Source of the DNA: Thermogemmatispora carboxidivorans
Lineage (GTDB): Bacteria; Chloroflexota; Ktedonobacteria; Ktedonobacterales; Ktedonobacteraceae
Assembly: GCF_000702505.1 (NCBI RefSeq)
Contig: NZ_JNIM01000001.1
Location: forward strand, 4,340,001-4,404,000
Length of the DNA stretch: 64,000 nucleotides
Direction: 5' to 3'
The notes below the pieces were generated by a model, which saw only the letters and a program-made list of their open reading frames with translations, was not told the origin of the DNA and ran no database searches. The translations under genes and the position numbers were made by a program. This document shows, one piece after another, positions 25,110-33,656 of this stretch. The number at the start of each line of letters is the position of its first letter. Position 1 is the stretch's first letter.

Positions 25110-26498
25110 TCAGCCAGCCGGTCGTGTTGTCCCATCAATCCAGAGCAGCCCCTCATGCAAGGGGACACGATGCTTGCGATTCTGCCATTTGACATTGCGA
25201 GCGCGCAGCGGCTCAAAGCGCCAGGAGTGGAAGCCGTTGGCCAGGGCCAGCCCACCAAGCCACTCCTCCACTGGGACATGAACACCATAGGGGGCGGAGT
25301 CCCCTATCACCAGGCAGACCAGTCCCCCCGCGGCGGTGACACGGCGTAGCGCCTGCCAGCTACGGGCCATATCCAAAAAATAGGCGGCGATCATGGTATG
25401 GTAGGCTTTTCTGCCGCCATGCAAGAGCCGCTCCTCCTCCAAGCGCGCGCAGGTGGCCCGCAGCTCTGGCTGTAACGGGGCCAGCAGCGGATCAGCCAGC
25501 AACTGATCGGTCTCCTGCACCAGGGCACTGACGTGCTGAGTACAGGAGCGAATCAGATGGCGACGGACCGCCAGCTGCAGATCGCTCCAGCGTTCGATCT
25601 CCCCAAAAAAGCAGAGTTCCAGACGGGTGGCATCGGCATAGTCATAGTTGTTGGCATAGGGCGGGGAGGTAATCACCAGCTCGGCCCAGCCGGCAGGCAC
25701 TCCCTCGCAGGTGCGCGCATCGCCTCGCAAGACCTTTGCTTCTCCATCGCGAGCCTGACGCTGCCAGCAGCGCATGTCTTCAGCCATCAGCTCAACCCGG
25801 GAGAGAAAGGCCTCAAAAGGATCAGCAACCTGGGTTTTGGTCTTAGAAGGCAGGACATATTGCCATTGGGCCGTTCCTACCGAGGCACAGGGACGCAGAA
25901 TAGCGGCCAGGGCCAGCCAGAGGAGTGCGGAGAGTGTCGCAGGCCAGGCAGACACCTGCTCCTGCCAGGCCCGTAGCAACTGCCTCAGCCGCTGGAGCGT
26001 CTCAGGCCGATAACATCTGAGCAACAGCTCAGGCAGCTCCTCGACAGTCGTCGGCAACGTCCGAGCCAGAGCCAGAAGATCGGAGGCAGCTTGTCGCAGC
26101 AAGGAGGCCTCTTCTCGCCAGTGCAGCTTCGCCTCCGCTACTCGTACGAGAAAGGGATGGGCCTCCAGACCCACAGCCTCCAGGCCAGCATATTCGGCTT
26201 CAAGCAGCACCGTTCCCGTGCCGCAGAACGGATCAAGCACGTGCCTTCGGCCCCGGTCGCGCTCACGCTGCAGAAGCTGACGCACCCAGAGGGCCGAGAA
26301 GCCAGCAGGATAACGAAACCAGCGATGTACAGGCAGGCTCAGATTGTCGGCAAAGGTGCCACTGCGTTCAGGCCGCACCTCTATCGGCAGTGACGCCAGC
26401 TCGGGAAAGAGTGTTTCAGAGAAATAGCGCTCTTGTGCCTCTTGTGCCACAGCTTTCGCGACGGCCTTCCAGGTTGATGGCGACCATCCTACCACCAT
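25110..26498 (-). CDS. Solitary DNA methyltransferase (TSPPY type)
   Basis: A 462-residue AdoMet-dependent DNA methyltransferase. Motif I, the AdoMet-binding loop, is HVLDPFCGTGTVLLEAEYAG (about residues 85-104). The catalytic motif IV is ITSPPYANNYDYADATRLE (about 280-298). The SPPY form is typical of N4-cytosine and some N6-adenine enzymes of beta/gamma-like architecture. The residues between the motifs are helical and variable and may hold target recognition. No restriction endonuclease is adjacent. Upstream on the same strand (200-base gap) is a TIR-nucleoside phosphorylase fusion, so this may belong to a defence-like locus or be an orphan enzyme. The start at 26498 lacks a strong ribosome-binding site, so the N-terminus is uncertain by a few residues. 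Confidence 0.88.
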   Translation of the reverse strand: MVVGWSPSTWKAVAKAVAQEAQERYFSETLFPELASLPIEVRPERSGTFADNLSLPVHRWFRYPAGFSALWVRQLLQRERDRGRRHVLDPFCGTGTVLLEAEYAGLEAVGLEAHPFLVRVAEAKLHWREEASLLRQAASDLLALARTLPTTVEELPELLLRCYRPETLQRLRQLLRAWQEQVSAWPATLSALLWLALAAILRPCASVGTAQWQYVLPSKTKTQVADPFEAFLSRVELMAEDMRCWQRQARDGEAKVLRGDARTCEGVPAGWAELVITSPPYANNYDYADATRLELCFFGEIERWSDLQLAVRRHLIRSCTQHVSALVQETDQLLADPLLAPLQPELRATCARLEEERLLHGGRKAYHTMIAAYFLDMARSWQALRRVTAAGGLVCLVIGDSAPYGVHVPVEEWLGGLALANGFHSWRFEPLRARNVKWQNRKHRVPLHEGLLWIDGTTRPAG

Positions 26499-26698
26499 CC
26501 CTGGTTAGCCTTGCTCCTCTCTCAGATTCAACAGATGTGCAGCTCGTCCTTAGTCTACCACAGCGAGATCTCACCACCGGCCCGCCCTGGTCCAGCAGTA
26601 CTGCGTACCACGGCTACCCCACACGGGGCCGAGGCTGCGATCCGCGCAGGCCAGCCCGGTGACCGGGCACCGGACCGGACTGCCTGCCGCCGGCCAGG

Positions 26699-28030
26699 CT
26701 AGGAGGGCTTCAGACCGCCTCTCCCGAGCATGGTGAGGACAAAGCGGGCCGCATTTTCAGCAGCACGGCGCTGATTCTCGGCCTTGTTCTCACGCTTATG
26801 GCCATCTCCCCAATCGCAAATGGCCTTGACGACGATCCACTCGCAGCGCTCGCGCATGGCCGCCGCATAAAGGCCAGCGCCCTCCATCTCGCCCCCGATG
26901 GCCTCTCGTTCGAGGGCCAGCAACTGCCTGAGCAGGTCGGAATGATCGACAAGCTTCTCTCCACTGAGCAGTAACCCAAAATGTGCTTGGGCCCCGGTCC
27001 AGTCGAGATCGAGATCTTGAAAACGACTCAGCAGGCGCACCGAGGCCGTAACGCGGTCTCCCCGCGGGATCAGAGCCATTGCTCCCCCATCTCCCACGCC
27101 AACACGCTGCGGCTCGTAGCTCATGAGCTGCTGTGAGACCAGAATGTCACCTAGTTGCTGCTCGCCGGGCCGCAGGCCGAAGGCGATCCCCACCATGATT
27201 ACCGCCGCCGGCTTGAGAGAGCGAATGGCCTCGCTGACCGCTAGCGTCGCCCCACCAGCCCCCAGAGCCCCCATCTGTGTGCGCAGTAGCCAGGTGGCAG
27301 CCCCCCCAATCTCACCCAGCGAGTAATAGGTTTCAATGCGACTATACTGACGCTCGAAACGCGCCCCCCACTCGTTGACTGCCACCTCACGCACAGCTCG
27401 CACCTCGACATCGGTGGCCGTCACAAGCAGAACATCGCAGCGCTGAGCGGAGAGCGTCGAGCCACTGCGACGACTCTCAGCCGTCTGGCTCCCCCCAGCA
27501 TGGGAGGCAGGCCCAAAAGCGGTAGCTGCCGACGCCGCCGCTGGCCCAGGTCTCTCCTGCCCTCCTTCGCCCGTAGCCAGCTCCTCAGCCAGCGCGCGAA
27601 TTTGTAAGGCCAGATTTTTCAGCTCCCTTTCACGCTGCGCCGGCGGGAGGGCGTGCAGCGCTCGCCCATTGGAGGGGAAAATGACCAGATCGGCAAACGG
27701 CTCCAGCTCGTAAGGGCATTCCCGCAGCTTCACAGGAAAGAGACGCACACGCTCAGGCTCTTGCAGATAACGCGCCTGAGCAAGATCTCTCAACTCTGGA
27801 TAAAGTGAGTCAACAAGCAGATCAGGACTCAAAAGAATCAAGATAATTTGCGCCTCATTCAAGCGTCGGCGCAGCTCCTCGCGAATCAGTTGCCCGGCCC
27901 GAAGCTGCCGCGGCCCCCAGTCGTTGATCAGCCCGGCTTGGCGCAGCGGGCGGAGGAAGGTCTTCAGCTGATCAAGCAGGCGCTCATCGTCATCGCTACG
28001 CGCACAGAGATAGAAGAGGTTGACAGTCAC
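26699..28030 (-). CDS. TIR-like domain fused to nucleoside phosphorylase/nucleosidase domain
   Basis: A 443-residue fusion. Residues 1-120 resemble the bacterial TIR domain of effector proteins: FYLCARSDDDERLLDQLKTF, INDWGPRQLRAGQLIREELR and IILILLSPDLLVDSLYPEL, where the Glu after the SPDLL turn is a candidate NADase catalytic residue. A charged, Ala/Gly-rich linker spans about 145-197. Residues 198-438 are a PNP/MTA-SAH-nucleosidase-like domain: VLLVTATDVEVRAV, VGIAFGLRPGEQQLGDILVS, GEMEGAGLYAAA (purine/ribose site Glu) and KAICDWGDGHK (the catalytic Asp region). Such fusions are known from computational surveys of biological conflict systems, where both domains would consume nucleotides or NAD on activation; that role is inference here. 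It starts with GTG after GAGGTGATTT. A divergent second phosphorylase gene lies 520 bases away. Confidence 0.85.
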   Translation of the reverse strand: MTVNLFYLCARSDDDERLLDQLKTFLRPLRQAGLINDWGPRQLRAGQLIREELRRRLNEAQIILILLSPDLLVDSLYPELRDLAQARYLQEPERVRLFPVKLRECPYELEPFADLVIFPSNGRALHALPPAQRERELKNLALQIRALAEELATGEGGQERPGPAAASAATAFGPASHAGGSQTAESRRSGSTLSAQRCDVLLVTATDVEVRAVREVAVNEWGARFERQYSRIETYYSLGEIGGAATWLLRTQMGALGAGGATLAVSEAIRSLKPAAVIMVGIAFGLRPGEQQLGDILVSQQLMSYEPQRVGVGDGGAMALIPRGDRVTASVRLLSRFQDLDLDWTGAQAHFGLLLSGEKLVDHSDLLRQLLALEREAIGGEMEGAGLYAAAMRERCEWIVVKAICDWGDGHKRENKAENQRRAAENAARFVLTMLGRGGLKPS

Positions 28031-28552
28031 AAATCACCTCGTTTTCTTCTTCTTCTCCTTCTCACAGAGAGCCTTCATCAAGACAACTACAGTATAGCTA
28101 GAAGGTTGTCGCGCGGCAACACGGGCAGAGAGAGCAGACGACGGCCAAGGTTCAGGTGACCAGATTCCACAGTCTGCCGTGGCATTGCCCGGTTTTCCTC
28201 GCAGATCGCTCCTTCGCCTGGAACTATTGTACGCAAAAGACAGTCCATTTTAAATCTATAGCCTGTTTGTCAGTAGCGCCTGGTATCCACCCAAAAATAC
28301 AGCTTGCTTGCTAACTATAATGAACAGTCTTCAAGAATAAGAATTGATGGCAACGCCATTTACAATGGAGCAAGCAGGGTGCTATTTTAGAGAAAAGGGA
28401 TACTGATGAATGGCTCCATGAAAGAGGGAGGTGAATGTTTTCTATAAAATACACAAATACTAATCATAGCAACAGCGAAGCAAGTTATCCCAGAAACGAT
28501 GTACAAAAAGGGATTTATCAGATATTTATAATGGTGCAGAAAGGACTGCATC
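28031..28552. other. AT-rich divergent promoter region of the phosphorylase locus
   Basis: The region is markedly more AT-rich than its surroundings, as often seen around acquired genes. A -10 box TATAAT lies at 28316-28321 on the plus strand. GGGAGGTGA directly precedes an ATG at 28435, opening an 83-codon frame that overlaps the phosphorylase start in another phase and could be a leader peptide. It is not called as a gene. Confidence 0.45.
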
Positions 28553-29770
28553 ATGTCATCTCAAGAGAAACAGCGTCAGCTGCGAAGGGTGCTTATTGTC
28601 ACGCCACTCAGCATAGAGATGAAGGCTGTCCAGCGATACGCTCGCTCTATTCAGCGCTGGAGTCCCTCCGCAGCCAGTGCCAATGACTACGAGGTTGGTG
28701 AGTTCAAGGCGAGCGGCACACACTGGGAGATTGTTTTCAAGGAGAGCGGCCAGCGCAATACAGTCTGCTCGGTGGTGACCCAGCAGGCCCTCACTGATAC
28801 CCAGCCGGAGCTGGCGATGCTGGTAGGGGTTGCCGGCGGCCTGCGCGACGTAGTGCCTGGCGATGTGGTGATACCCGAGCTGATCTACGACTACGCTTCA
28901 GGAAAAGCCGGCGAGCAGTTTCAGCCACGACCACGTACCTTCGCTCCCGACCGGGTTCTGCTCGAACAGGCACGTAGATTGGCCCGAGACACGGCCTGGC
29001 AGCAGTGGCTGCCAGCTCCGCCGGAGCGCAATCCCTCCGTCCTGTGCAAGCCTCTGGCCGCAGGAGATATTCTGATGCACTCGCGCCGTGCCTCAGTCTA
29101 TCATTTTATTCGCACTTATTACGATGATGCCGTCGCAGTGGCAATGGAGGATGCCGGCTTCATGGAAGCTGCTCAGTATAACCGGACTCCGGCAATTGTG
29201 GTGCGCGCGATCTCCGACCTTCTTGATGATAAATCAGAGCGAGATGCTCAGGGCTACCAGGAGCAGGCTGCCAACCACGCTAGCGCTTTCGCTTTTGCTT
29301 TACTAGCTTCCGGCCTCCCGCCATTGGGTAACGGCTGCGCCAACAGCAGCGCACCTCGACCGGTCCCCGCTTCAGACTGCGCAGCGCTCGCTCTCTTGCA
29401 GGAAGATCTGCCGCACTATGAAGAGGAGCTAAAAGCAGCTTTGAGCCTGTTCTCAACTGCCAAAACGATTTATCCGGGTCAGTGCCGCCACTACAAAGAG
29501 TCGCTTGATAAGTTTGCTACCGCGGTCCAGCAAGCCATTGGCAAGCTGCCCGACGACTACGCCCTCTCTTTGCGCCTTGCCAATCTGGGAGACGCTCTGC
29601 TGCAGCTCCAGCAGGCCGCTGAGCGCTTGCGCCAGTGCTGTCCCCCCGGCGAATCGTCACAGGAACAGCGCGCTTACCAGCAGGCTCTCCGGCAAATCTG
29701 TCAGGCCCTTCAGAAAGTCCTGACCTGCCTGGAGCACCTGCACGAGTCCCTGGACAGGCGCCCCCCTTGA
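28553..29770 (+). CDS. Nucleoside phosphorylase-like protein with helical C-terminal domain
   Basis: A 405-residue protein. Residues 10-245 are a PNP/nucleosidase-type domain: RRVLIVTPLSIEMKAV, ELAMLVGVAGGLRDVVPGDV, AVAMEDAGFMEAA and VVRAISDLLDDKSE, with the Glu and Asp expected for purine and ribose binding. After a short Ser/Pro linker, residues 270-400 are all-helical (DLPHYEEELKAALSLFS...QALQKVLTCLEHLHESLD) and resemble no enzyme I know; such helical tails are typical of adaptor or oligomerisation modules in bacterial effectors. An AAAGGA site precedes ATG 28553. It is divergent from the TIR-phosphorylase gene and followed by two small helical genes on the same strand. A housekeeping nucleosidase would not carry this tail, so a conflict-system role is inferred. 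Confidence 0.85.
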   Translation: MSSQEKQRQLRRVLIVTPLSIEMKAVQRYARSIQRWSPSAASANDYEVGEFKASGTHWEIVFKESGQRNTVCSVVTQQALTDTQPELAMLVGVAGGLRDVVPGDVVIPELIYDYASGKAGEQFQPRPRTFAPDRVLLEQARRLARDTAWQQWLPAPPERNPSVLCKPLAAGDILMHSRRASVYHFIRTYYDDAVAVAMEDAGFMEAAQYNRTPAIVVRAISDLLDDKSERDAQGYQEQAANHASAFAFALLASGLPPLGNGCANSSAPRPVPASDCAALALLQEDLPHYEEELKAALSLFSTAKTIYPGQCRHYKESLDKFATAVQQAIGKLPDDYALSLRLANLGDALLQLQQAAERLRQCCPPGESSQEQRAYQQALRQICQALQKVLTCLEHLHESLDRRPP

Positions 29771-29772
29771 CC

Positions 29773-29801
29773 TTGAGTAACAGACACTCCTGGGCTATAA
29801 T
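29773..29801 (+). promoter_or_regulatory. Consensus promoter between the phosphorylase and helical gene
   Basis: TTGAGT (29773-29778), a 17-base spacer and a perfect TATAAT (29796-29801) begin 2 bases after the phosphorylase stop codon. The transcript would start near 29808 with an 80-base leader containing a GCGTGGG/CCCACGC stem-loop (about 29818-29835), then the gene at 29890. Confidence 0.8.
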
Positions 29802-29889
29802 GAGGCCCGTGGCCCTGGCGTGGGATGGCCCACGCTGGCCCTGGCTCACGAGGGTTATCCCCGGGAGACTCAGATGTGGTGAAATTTTC

Positions 29890-30300
29890 ATGGTAAATGA
29901 GTCGGATGTCATCTTTTCCCGAGGCCAGGAGCATGCAGAAGAGCGGACGCGCCGTTACCTGCGCGGAGTAAGGGGTTGTATCGAAGAAATGCGTGCGGTC
30001 TTCCTCTATAGGGTGAATCTACATGAGATCGGTATTGCCACCCTGCAGCGCTTCGAACAGGAGCTGCGCGGTATCCATGAGCAGCTTGATACAGATCCCA
30101 CCCTGAAGGCCGCCCTCCGCAATGTCGACGCAATCATCGCCGCTATCCAGGATGCTAAGACTAGCATCTATCTCGCTATCGATCTGCAAAATATGCGCCA
30201 GACGTACGAGAATCGGAAGCGGCTCTACCAAGAATATAGAAATATCGCTCATGCACTCACCTACGCCCTCGAAGACCTCCTGGCTATTCCCCCACGTTGA
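29890..30300 (+). CDS. Small all-helical protein of unknown function
   Basis: A 136-residue protein (MVNESDVIFSRGQEHAEE...) predicted to be almost wholly alpha-helical, with heptad-like spacing of hydrophobic residues (LHEIGIATLQRFEQELRGIH, IYLAIDLQNMRQTYENRKRL) and many charges. There is no signal peptide, membrane segment or recognisable catalytic motif. A consensus promoter and a structured leader lie immediately upstream, and the phosphorylase with the helical tail ends 120 bases before the ATG, so the two may interact through helical domains. The frame is open further upstream, but ATG 29890 is preferred because it follows the promoter; its ribosome-binding site is weak (GTGGTGAAAT). Confidence 0.65.
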   Translation: MVNESDVIFSRGQEHAEERTRRYLRGVRGCIEEMRAVFLYRVNLHEIGIATLQRFEQELRGIHEQLDTDPTLKAALRNVDAIIAAIQDAKTSIYLAIDLQNMRQTYENRKRLYQEYRNIAHALTYALEDLLAIPPR

Positions 30301-30603
30301 TTTGAATGTTTGTTCAAATATTTTTTATGCCTTCTTTATGCCCCCCTGTGCTAATATAATAGTGGCGATGGCTTTCGCTTTGTCGATAAAGCAAGCATGC
30401 TGAAAACAAAGAGCGTGGCTCGGGGCGTGAGATTCTTCTCTTATAGAGAGAGGCCGAAGAGGAAATTGGCAGGTTTCTGCGTCTATATGAGTGATGTGAT
30501 CAGTCCGCTCGGGAAGAGTCAACCTGAAGCAACTGGATAGGTTCCTCTCCCGCCACCCCTACCCAAGCAGAGGATCTCAGTCACGAGAGGAGGGAGGTTC
30601 GCT
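30301..30603. other. AT-rich spacer with terminator-like repeat and promoter box
   Basis: ATTTGAA-N6-TTCAAAT (about 30300-30319) followed by a T-run (ATTTTTTATG) looks like a weak terminator for the preceding helical gene. A TATAAT near 30354-30359 probably belongs to the promoter of the next gene. No other gene is seen. Confidence 0.5.
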
Positions 30604-31284
30604 TTGAATGATACTGTTGGCAGGCCAGCGGAGCTGTTCGCCGCCCCAACGACGAGGCACTCGCTCGACCAGTTCCGCCAGACCCTGAATCATTATTTCG
30701 CTGTGATTGGGCAGCAACAAGAGGCACTTTTGTTAGAGTACCTTGCTCTGCGGAGCCAGGCCTGCCTCCGACTGGATCAGTGCCTGCGCCTGCAGCGCCT
30801 GCTAAGCCAGTATCACGAGCAGCTTCTATCGTTCCGTGGCCTGTTGGAGCAGCCTCAGCAGCTCCCCGATGAGATCGTCCCTCGCCGCTATCTGCCCCTG
30901 CTCTTCCTACACAATGCCGAGAGTCAGACGCGCCATCTGCTCGATCTATTGATAATGCTCCCGCCCGTTGAGCAAGAGCGCGCTCCAGCCCGACAGCGCC
31001 AGCGCCAACTACAGACCTTCCTGCAGAGCTGGGAGCAACTGCTCCATTCCTCCGAGGAGCTGACCTTTCATACGCGCGCGCTCTGTGACCAGACGCGCTT
31101 TCTCCTGCGCCGTCTCAGCTGCGAAGTGAGGAAGGATACTGCCCCCCAACCGGCTGATGGCGATCAGGCTGCTTCAGATCGCTCAGATGCCGCTCATTCT
31201 TCAGATCAGTCTGCTGAGCCATCCTCACCCGTTCCACCTGACCAGTACGAGCGCCAGTCTGGCCCGGATACTCAAGAGCGCTAG
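30604..31284 (+). CDS. Helical protein of unknown function
   Basis: A 226-residue protein with a TTG start, supported by a very strong ribosome-binding site (GGAGGGAGG, 6 bases upstream). Residues 15-175 are helical and Gln/Leu/Arg-rich ([40 protein letters not shown]); the last 45 residues are a disordered Ser/Asp/Pro tail. There are no membrane segments or known motifs. It is the third helix-rich protein in a row on this strand after the nucleoside phosphorylase, and they may form one functional set, but each seems to have its own promoter. The aldo/keto reductase downstream is separated by a stem-loop. Confidence 0.65.
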   Translation: MNDTVGRPAELFAAPTTRHSLDQFRQTLNHYFAVIGQQQEALLLEYLALRSQACLRLDQCLRLQRLLSQYHEQLLSFRGLLEQPQQLPDEIVPRRYLPLLFLHNAESQTRHLLDLLIMLPPVEQERAPARQRQRQLQTFLQSWEQLLHSSEELTFHTRALCDQTRFLLRRLSCEVRKDTAPQPADGDQAASDRSDAAHSSDQSAEPSSPVPPDQYERQSGPDTQER

Positions 31285-31291
31285 GCGCCAG

Positions 31292-31316
31292 GGCCTGCCC
31301 TTGCATTGGGCAGGCC
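31292..31316. terminator. Perfect 9-bp stem-loop
   Basis: GGCCTGCCC (31292-31300) and GGGCAGGCC (31308-31316) form a perfect stem with a 7-base loop directly after the helical gene and 20 bases before the aldo/keto reductase start. There is no T tract, so it may also act as a leader structure. Confidence 0.5.
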
Positions 31317-31336
31317 GGCGCGCGACAATAAGAGAT

Positions 31337-32296
31337 ATGGAGTACCGCACACTTGGACGAACTGGCTTACGGGTCTCACGCCTCTGTCTGGGCACCATGC
31401 AATGGGGCTGGACGGTCGATGAGCCGACGGCCTTTGCGCTCATGGATGCCTTCGTTGAGCGCGGAGGCAATTTCTTCGATACCGCCGACTTCTACGCGCG
31501 CTGGATTCCAGGCAAGCGCGGCGGCGAGTCCGAGGAGATCATCGGGCGCTGGCTGCGCGCGCGCGGCAACCGCAGCCAGGTGGTGATTGCCACCAAGGTC
31601 TATCATCCGATGGGTGAGGGTCCGAACGAGCGCGGCCTCTCGCGTCAGCATATCATAGAGGCCGTTGAGGATTCGCTGCGTCGCTTGCAGACCGACTATC
31701 TCGATCTCTATCTGGCCCACGCCTTCGACGCGGAGACGCCGATCGAGGAGACGCTGCGTGCCTTCGACGATCTGCAGCGCAGCGGCAAGGTGCGCTATAT
31801 TGGCGCCTCCAATTATCCGGCCTGGCGCCTGGTCGAGGCCCTCTGGTGCGCGCGCTACGAGCGTACGGCCCGCTACGAGGTGCTGGAACCACACTATAAC
31901 CTGGTGCATCGCGCCGAGTTTGAGCAGGAGCTACAGACGATCTGCCTGCAGTATGGCCTTGGCGTGATCCCTTATAGTCCCCTGGCGGGTGGCTTCCTCG
32001 GCGGCAGCTACCGCCGCGGCGAGGGCCGCCAGAGTGCGCGCGCCGCCGCTGTCTTGGGACGCTACGATCAAGAGCAGGCCTGGCGCACCCTGGAAACTGT
32101 GCAGGCCATTGCCGAAGAGACCCAGGCTACGCCCGCGGCAGTGGCCCTGGCCTGGCTGCTGGCGCAGCCGGCGGTGACCGCGCCGATCATCGGCGCCAGC
32201 CGGCCAGCTCATCTGGAGGACGGCTTTGCCGCTCTGACGCTCCAGCTCGCGCCGGAGCAACTGGCTCGCTTGAGGACAGTCTCACAGGGCCTCTAG
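31337..32296 (+). CDS. Aldo/keto reductase
   Basis: A 319-residue NADPH-dependent oxidoreductase of the aldo/keto reductase barrel family. Family marks are [20 protein letters not shown] at the N-terminus, [13 protein letters not shown] (catalytic Asp/Tyr pair), ATKVYHPMG (catalytic Lys) and [11 protein letters not shown]. The usual WGVSN block is replaced by [10 protein letters not shown], and the C-terminal cofactor region reads [18 protein letters not shown]. It resembles the YajO/general stress Gsp69 group, whose natural substrates are unclear. ATG 31337 is chosen because it begins at the conserved family start; the open frame runs back into the preceding gene, but that part is not family sequence. 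The ribosome-binding site is weak. It appears to be a single gene. Confidence 0.93.
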   Translation: MEYRTLGRTGLRVSRLCLGTMQWGWTVDEPTAFALMDAFVERGGNFFDTADFYARWIPGKRGGESEEIIGRWLRARGNRSQVVIATKVYHPMGEGPNERGLSRQHIIEAVEDSLRRLQTDYLDLYLAHAFDAETPIEETLRAFDDLQRSGKVRYIGASNYPAWRLVEALWCARYERTARYEVLEPHYNLVHRAEFEQELQTICLQYGLGVIPYSPLAGGFLGGSYRRGEGRQSARAAAVLGRYDQEQAWRTLETVQAIAEETQATPAAVALAWLLAQPAVTAPIIGASRPAHLEDGFAALTLQLAPEQLARLRTVSQGL

Positions 32297-32679
32297 TCTG
32301 GCCTGTTCTCCGCTTGTCGCTTTGCCGCGCCAGCCAGCGTCAACCGGGCAGGCACCTGTATGAGAGCCACCTACCAGAACAAGAGGGCAGGCCCTGGTCT
32401 CACCCCGCGCCTCGCCGTCCTGCAGCTCGTTGCCCGACTGGGTAGCCAGCTACAAACGGCAGCCAGGCCAGTGGATACGGGAATAAGACGAGGGCCTGCC
32501 TTGCTCTACTGCGCTTGCTTCTCTTCTTCTTTCTCAACAAGCAGGGAGATAGACCGTTCCCCAGTGAAGGAGGCTCTGCTCTGCGCTCTTCAGGTCTCTT
32601 CCGGTTTCTCAGCAGTGGACTCCGATGGCCTGCCCGGTCTTTCCTCGGCGCTTCCTATTCTGCTTGTCGGGATCTGATC
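32297..32679. other. Convergent spacer, no gene recognised
   Basis: There are 383 bases between the convergent aldo/keto reductase and ferritin-like genes. No strong hairpin, promoter or gene could be supported. Confidence 0.4.
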
Positions 32680-33471
32680 TTAGCCGCGACCGACGCCGCT
32701 GCTGGTCACAAAGGGGACGCGCTGTTCGACGCCGGCGTCTTCGGTGCTCACCTCATGATAGCGATAGCTGTTCCCTTCGGTGGGACTGAGATAGCCAGCG
32801 TCCTGGACCACCTGGGGGGCATCGGCCACTGCGGCAATGAGCACAGGCGTGAAAGCCCAGTTATCGGCAGGGCTTAGGCCGCCGATGACGCGCCCGAGGG
32901 CGCGATGCTCAGCCTCGATACAGGCGATCTGCCCGGCCACCTGAGCGAGATCGGGCCGCCCCATCGCGGCAAACTCTTTGATGGCCGCCAGGAAGGCCGA
33001 GTCAAAGACCCCTTCGAGCTGCTGCTGGGTCTCAATAAAGGTTTTGAGGTCGCTGAAGGTCTGGGCCCCTTTGGGGAAGCTGAAGGTGTCCGCCAGCGAC
33101 TGGCCTCCGTTGGCCGTGAAAAACTGCTGGTGGATCTGCTCTTCGACCAGGGCCGCCTTGAGATAGGCCAGGTCGTCGCCGCTGAGGCCTAGCGCACTGG
33201 CATTGGCAATGCCGTTACTGTAGAAAGTAACGGCCAGCTGTTCGGCTGTGCGGGCAATCGAGAGAATCTGCGTGACGGCATCATCAATGGTGACGAGCCG
33301 CTCGGCCAGCGCTCCCTGAGCCCGCACCACCAGCGGCCTGGCGCCGCTCTCAAGCAGAGCCAGACCACTGGCAGCTAGCCCCAGGCCCACCGTGGCCCGC
33401 TGGAGAAAGCGACGACGCCCTTGCCGCCCTTGCACCTTGCGTGGAGAGCGACGATCGATAGAGGTCTGCAT
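32680..33471 (-). CDS. Tat-exported ferritin-like domain protein
   Basis: A 263-residue protein with a twin-arginine signal, RRRFLQRATVGLGLAASGLA (residues 19-38). The mature part is a four-helix ferritin-like domain of the Ferritin_2 type: ILSIARTAEQLAVTFYSNGI with the first Glu, LKAALVEEQIHQQFFT with the ExxH-like metal pair, and QIACIEAEHRALGRVIGG with a second E..H pair. These residues could hold a di-iron centre. Relatives are envelope proteins of stress-related operons with no proven activity. It is the last gene of the carotenoid/UV-repair cluster, 180 bases after the membrane protein, so co-transcription is possible but not proved. A role against oxidative damage is inference. Confidence 0.88.
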   Translation of the reverse strand: MQTSIDRRSPRKVQGRQGRRRFLQRATVGLGLAASGLALLESGARPLVVRAQGALAERLVTIDDAVTQILSIARTAEQLAVTFYSNGIANASALGLSGDDLAYLKAALVEEQIHQQFFTANGGQSLADTFSFPKGAQTFSDLKTFIETQQQLEGVFDSAFLAAIKEFAAMGRPDLAQVAGQIACIEAEHRALGRVIGGLSPADNWAFTPVLIAAVADAPQVVQDAGYLSPTEGNSYRYHEVSTEDAGVEQRVPFVTSSGVGRG

Positions 33472-33632
33472 GGCGATGGACTGATCCTTTCTATAAAGCT
33501 TGAGCGAGAGATGGCTCGCGTTTTCCGGTTACCTCCACAATCCACCGCCTCCTCTCCTCACAGTTCCACTCTAGCAGGCTCTCTAAGAAAAGAATCGGCA
33601 TCCATCGATTCCAGCCAGGGGCGCAGGGTGCG

Positions 33633-33656
33633 AGGTCAGGTCAGGTCAGGTCAGGG
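33633..33656. repeat. Four tandem AGGTC pentanucleotides
   Basis: Four copies of AGGTC run into the 3' end of the membrane-protein gene. A change in copy number would not affect the coding frame much, since it lies at or beyond the stop; it may alter the spacer to the ferritin-like gene. Confidence 0.65.

Noticed and set aside
25533-25976. Plus-strand frames opposite the DNA methyltransferase that could be mistaken for a restriction enzyme partner
   Set aside because: They are shadows of the methyltransferase codons with no ribosome-binding sites, so the methyltransferase is taken as solitary.
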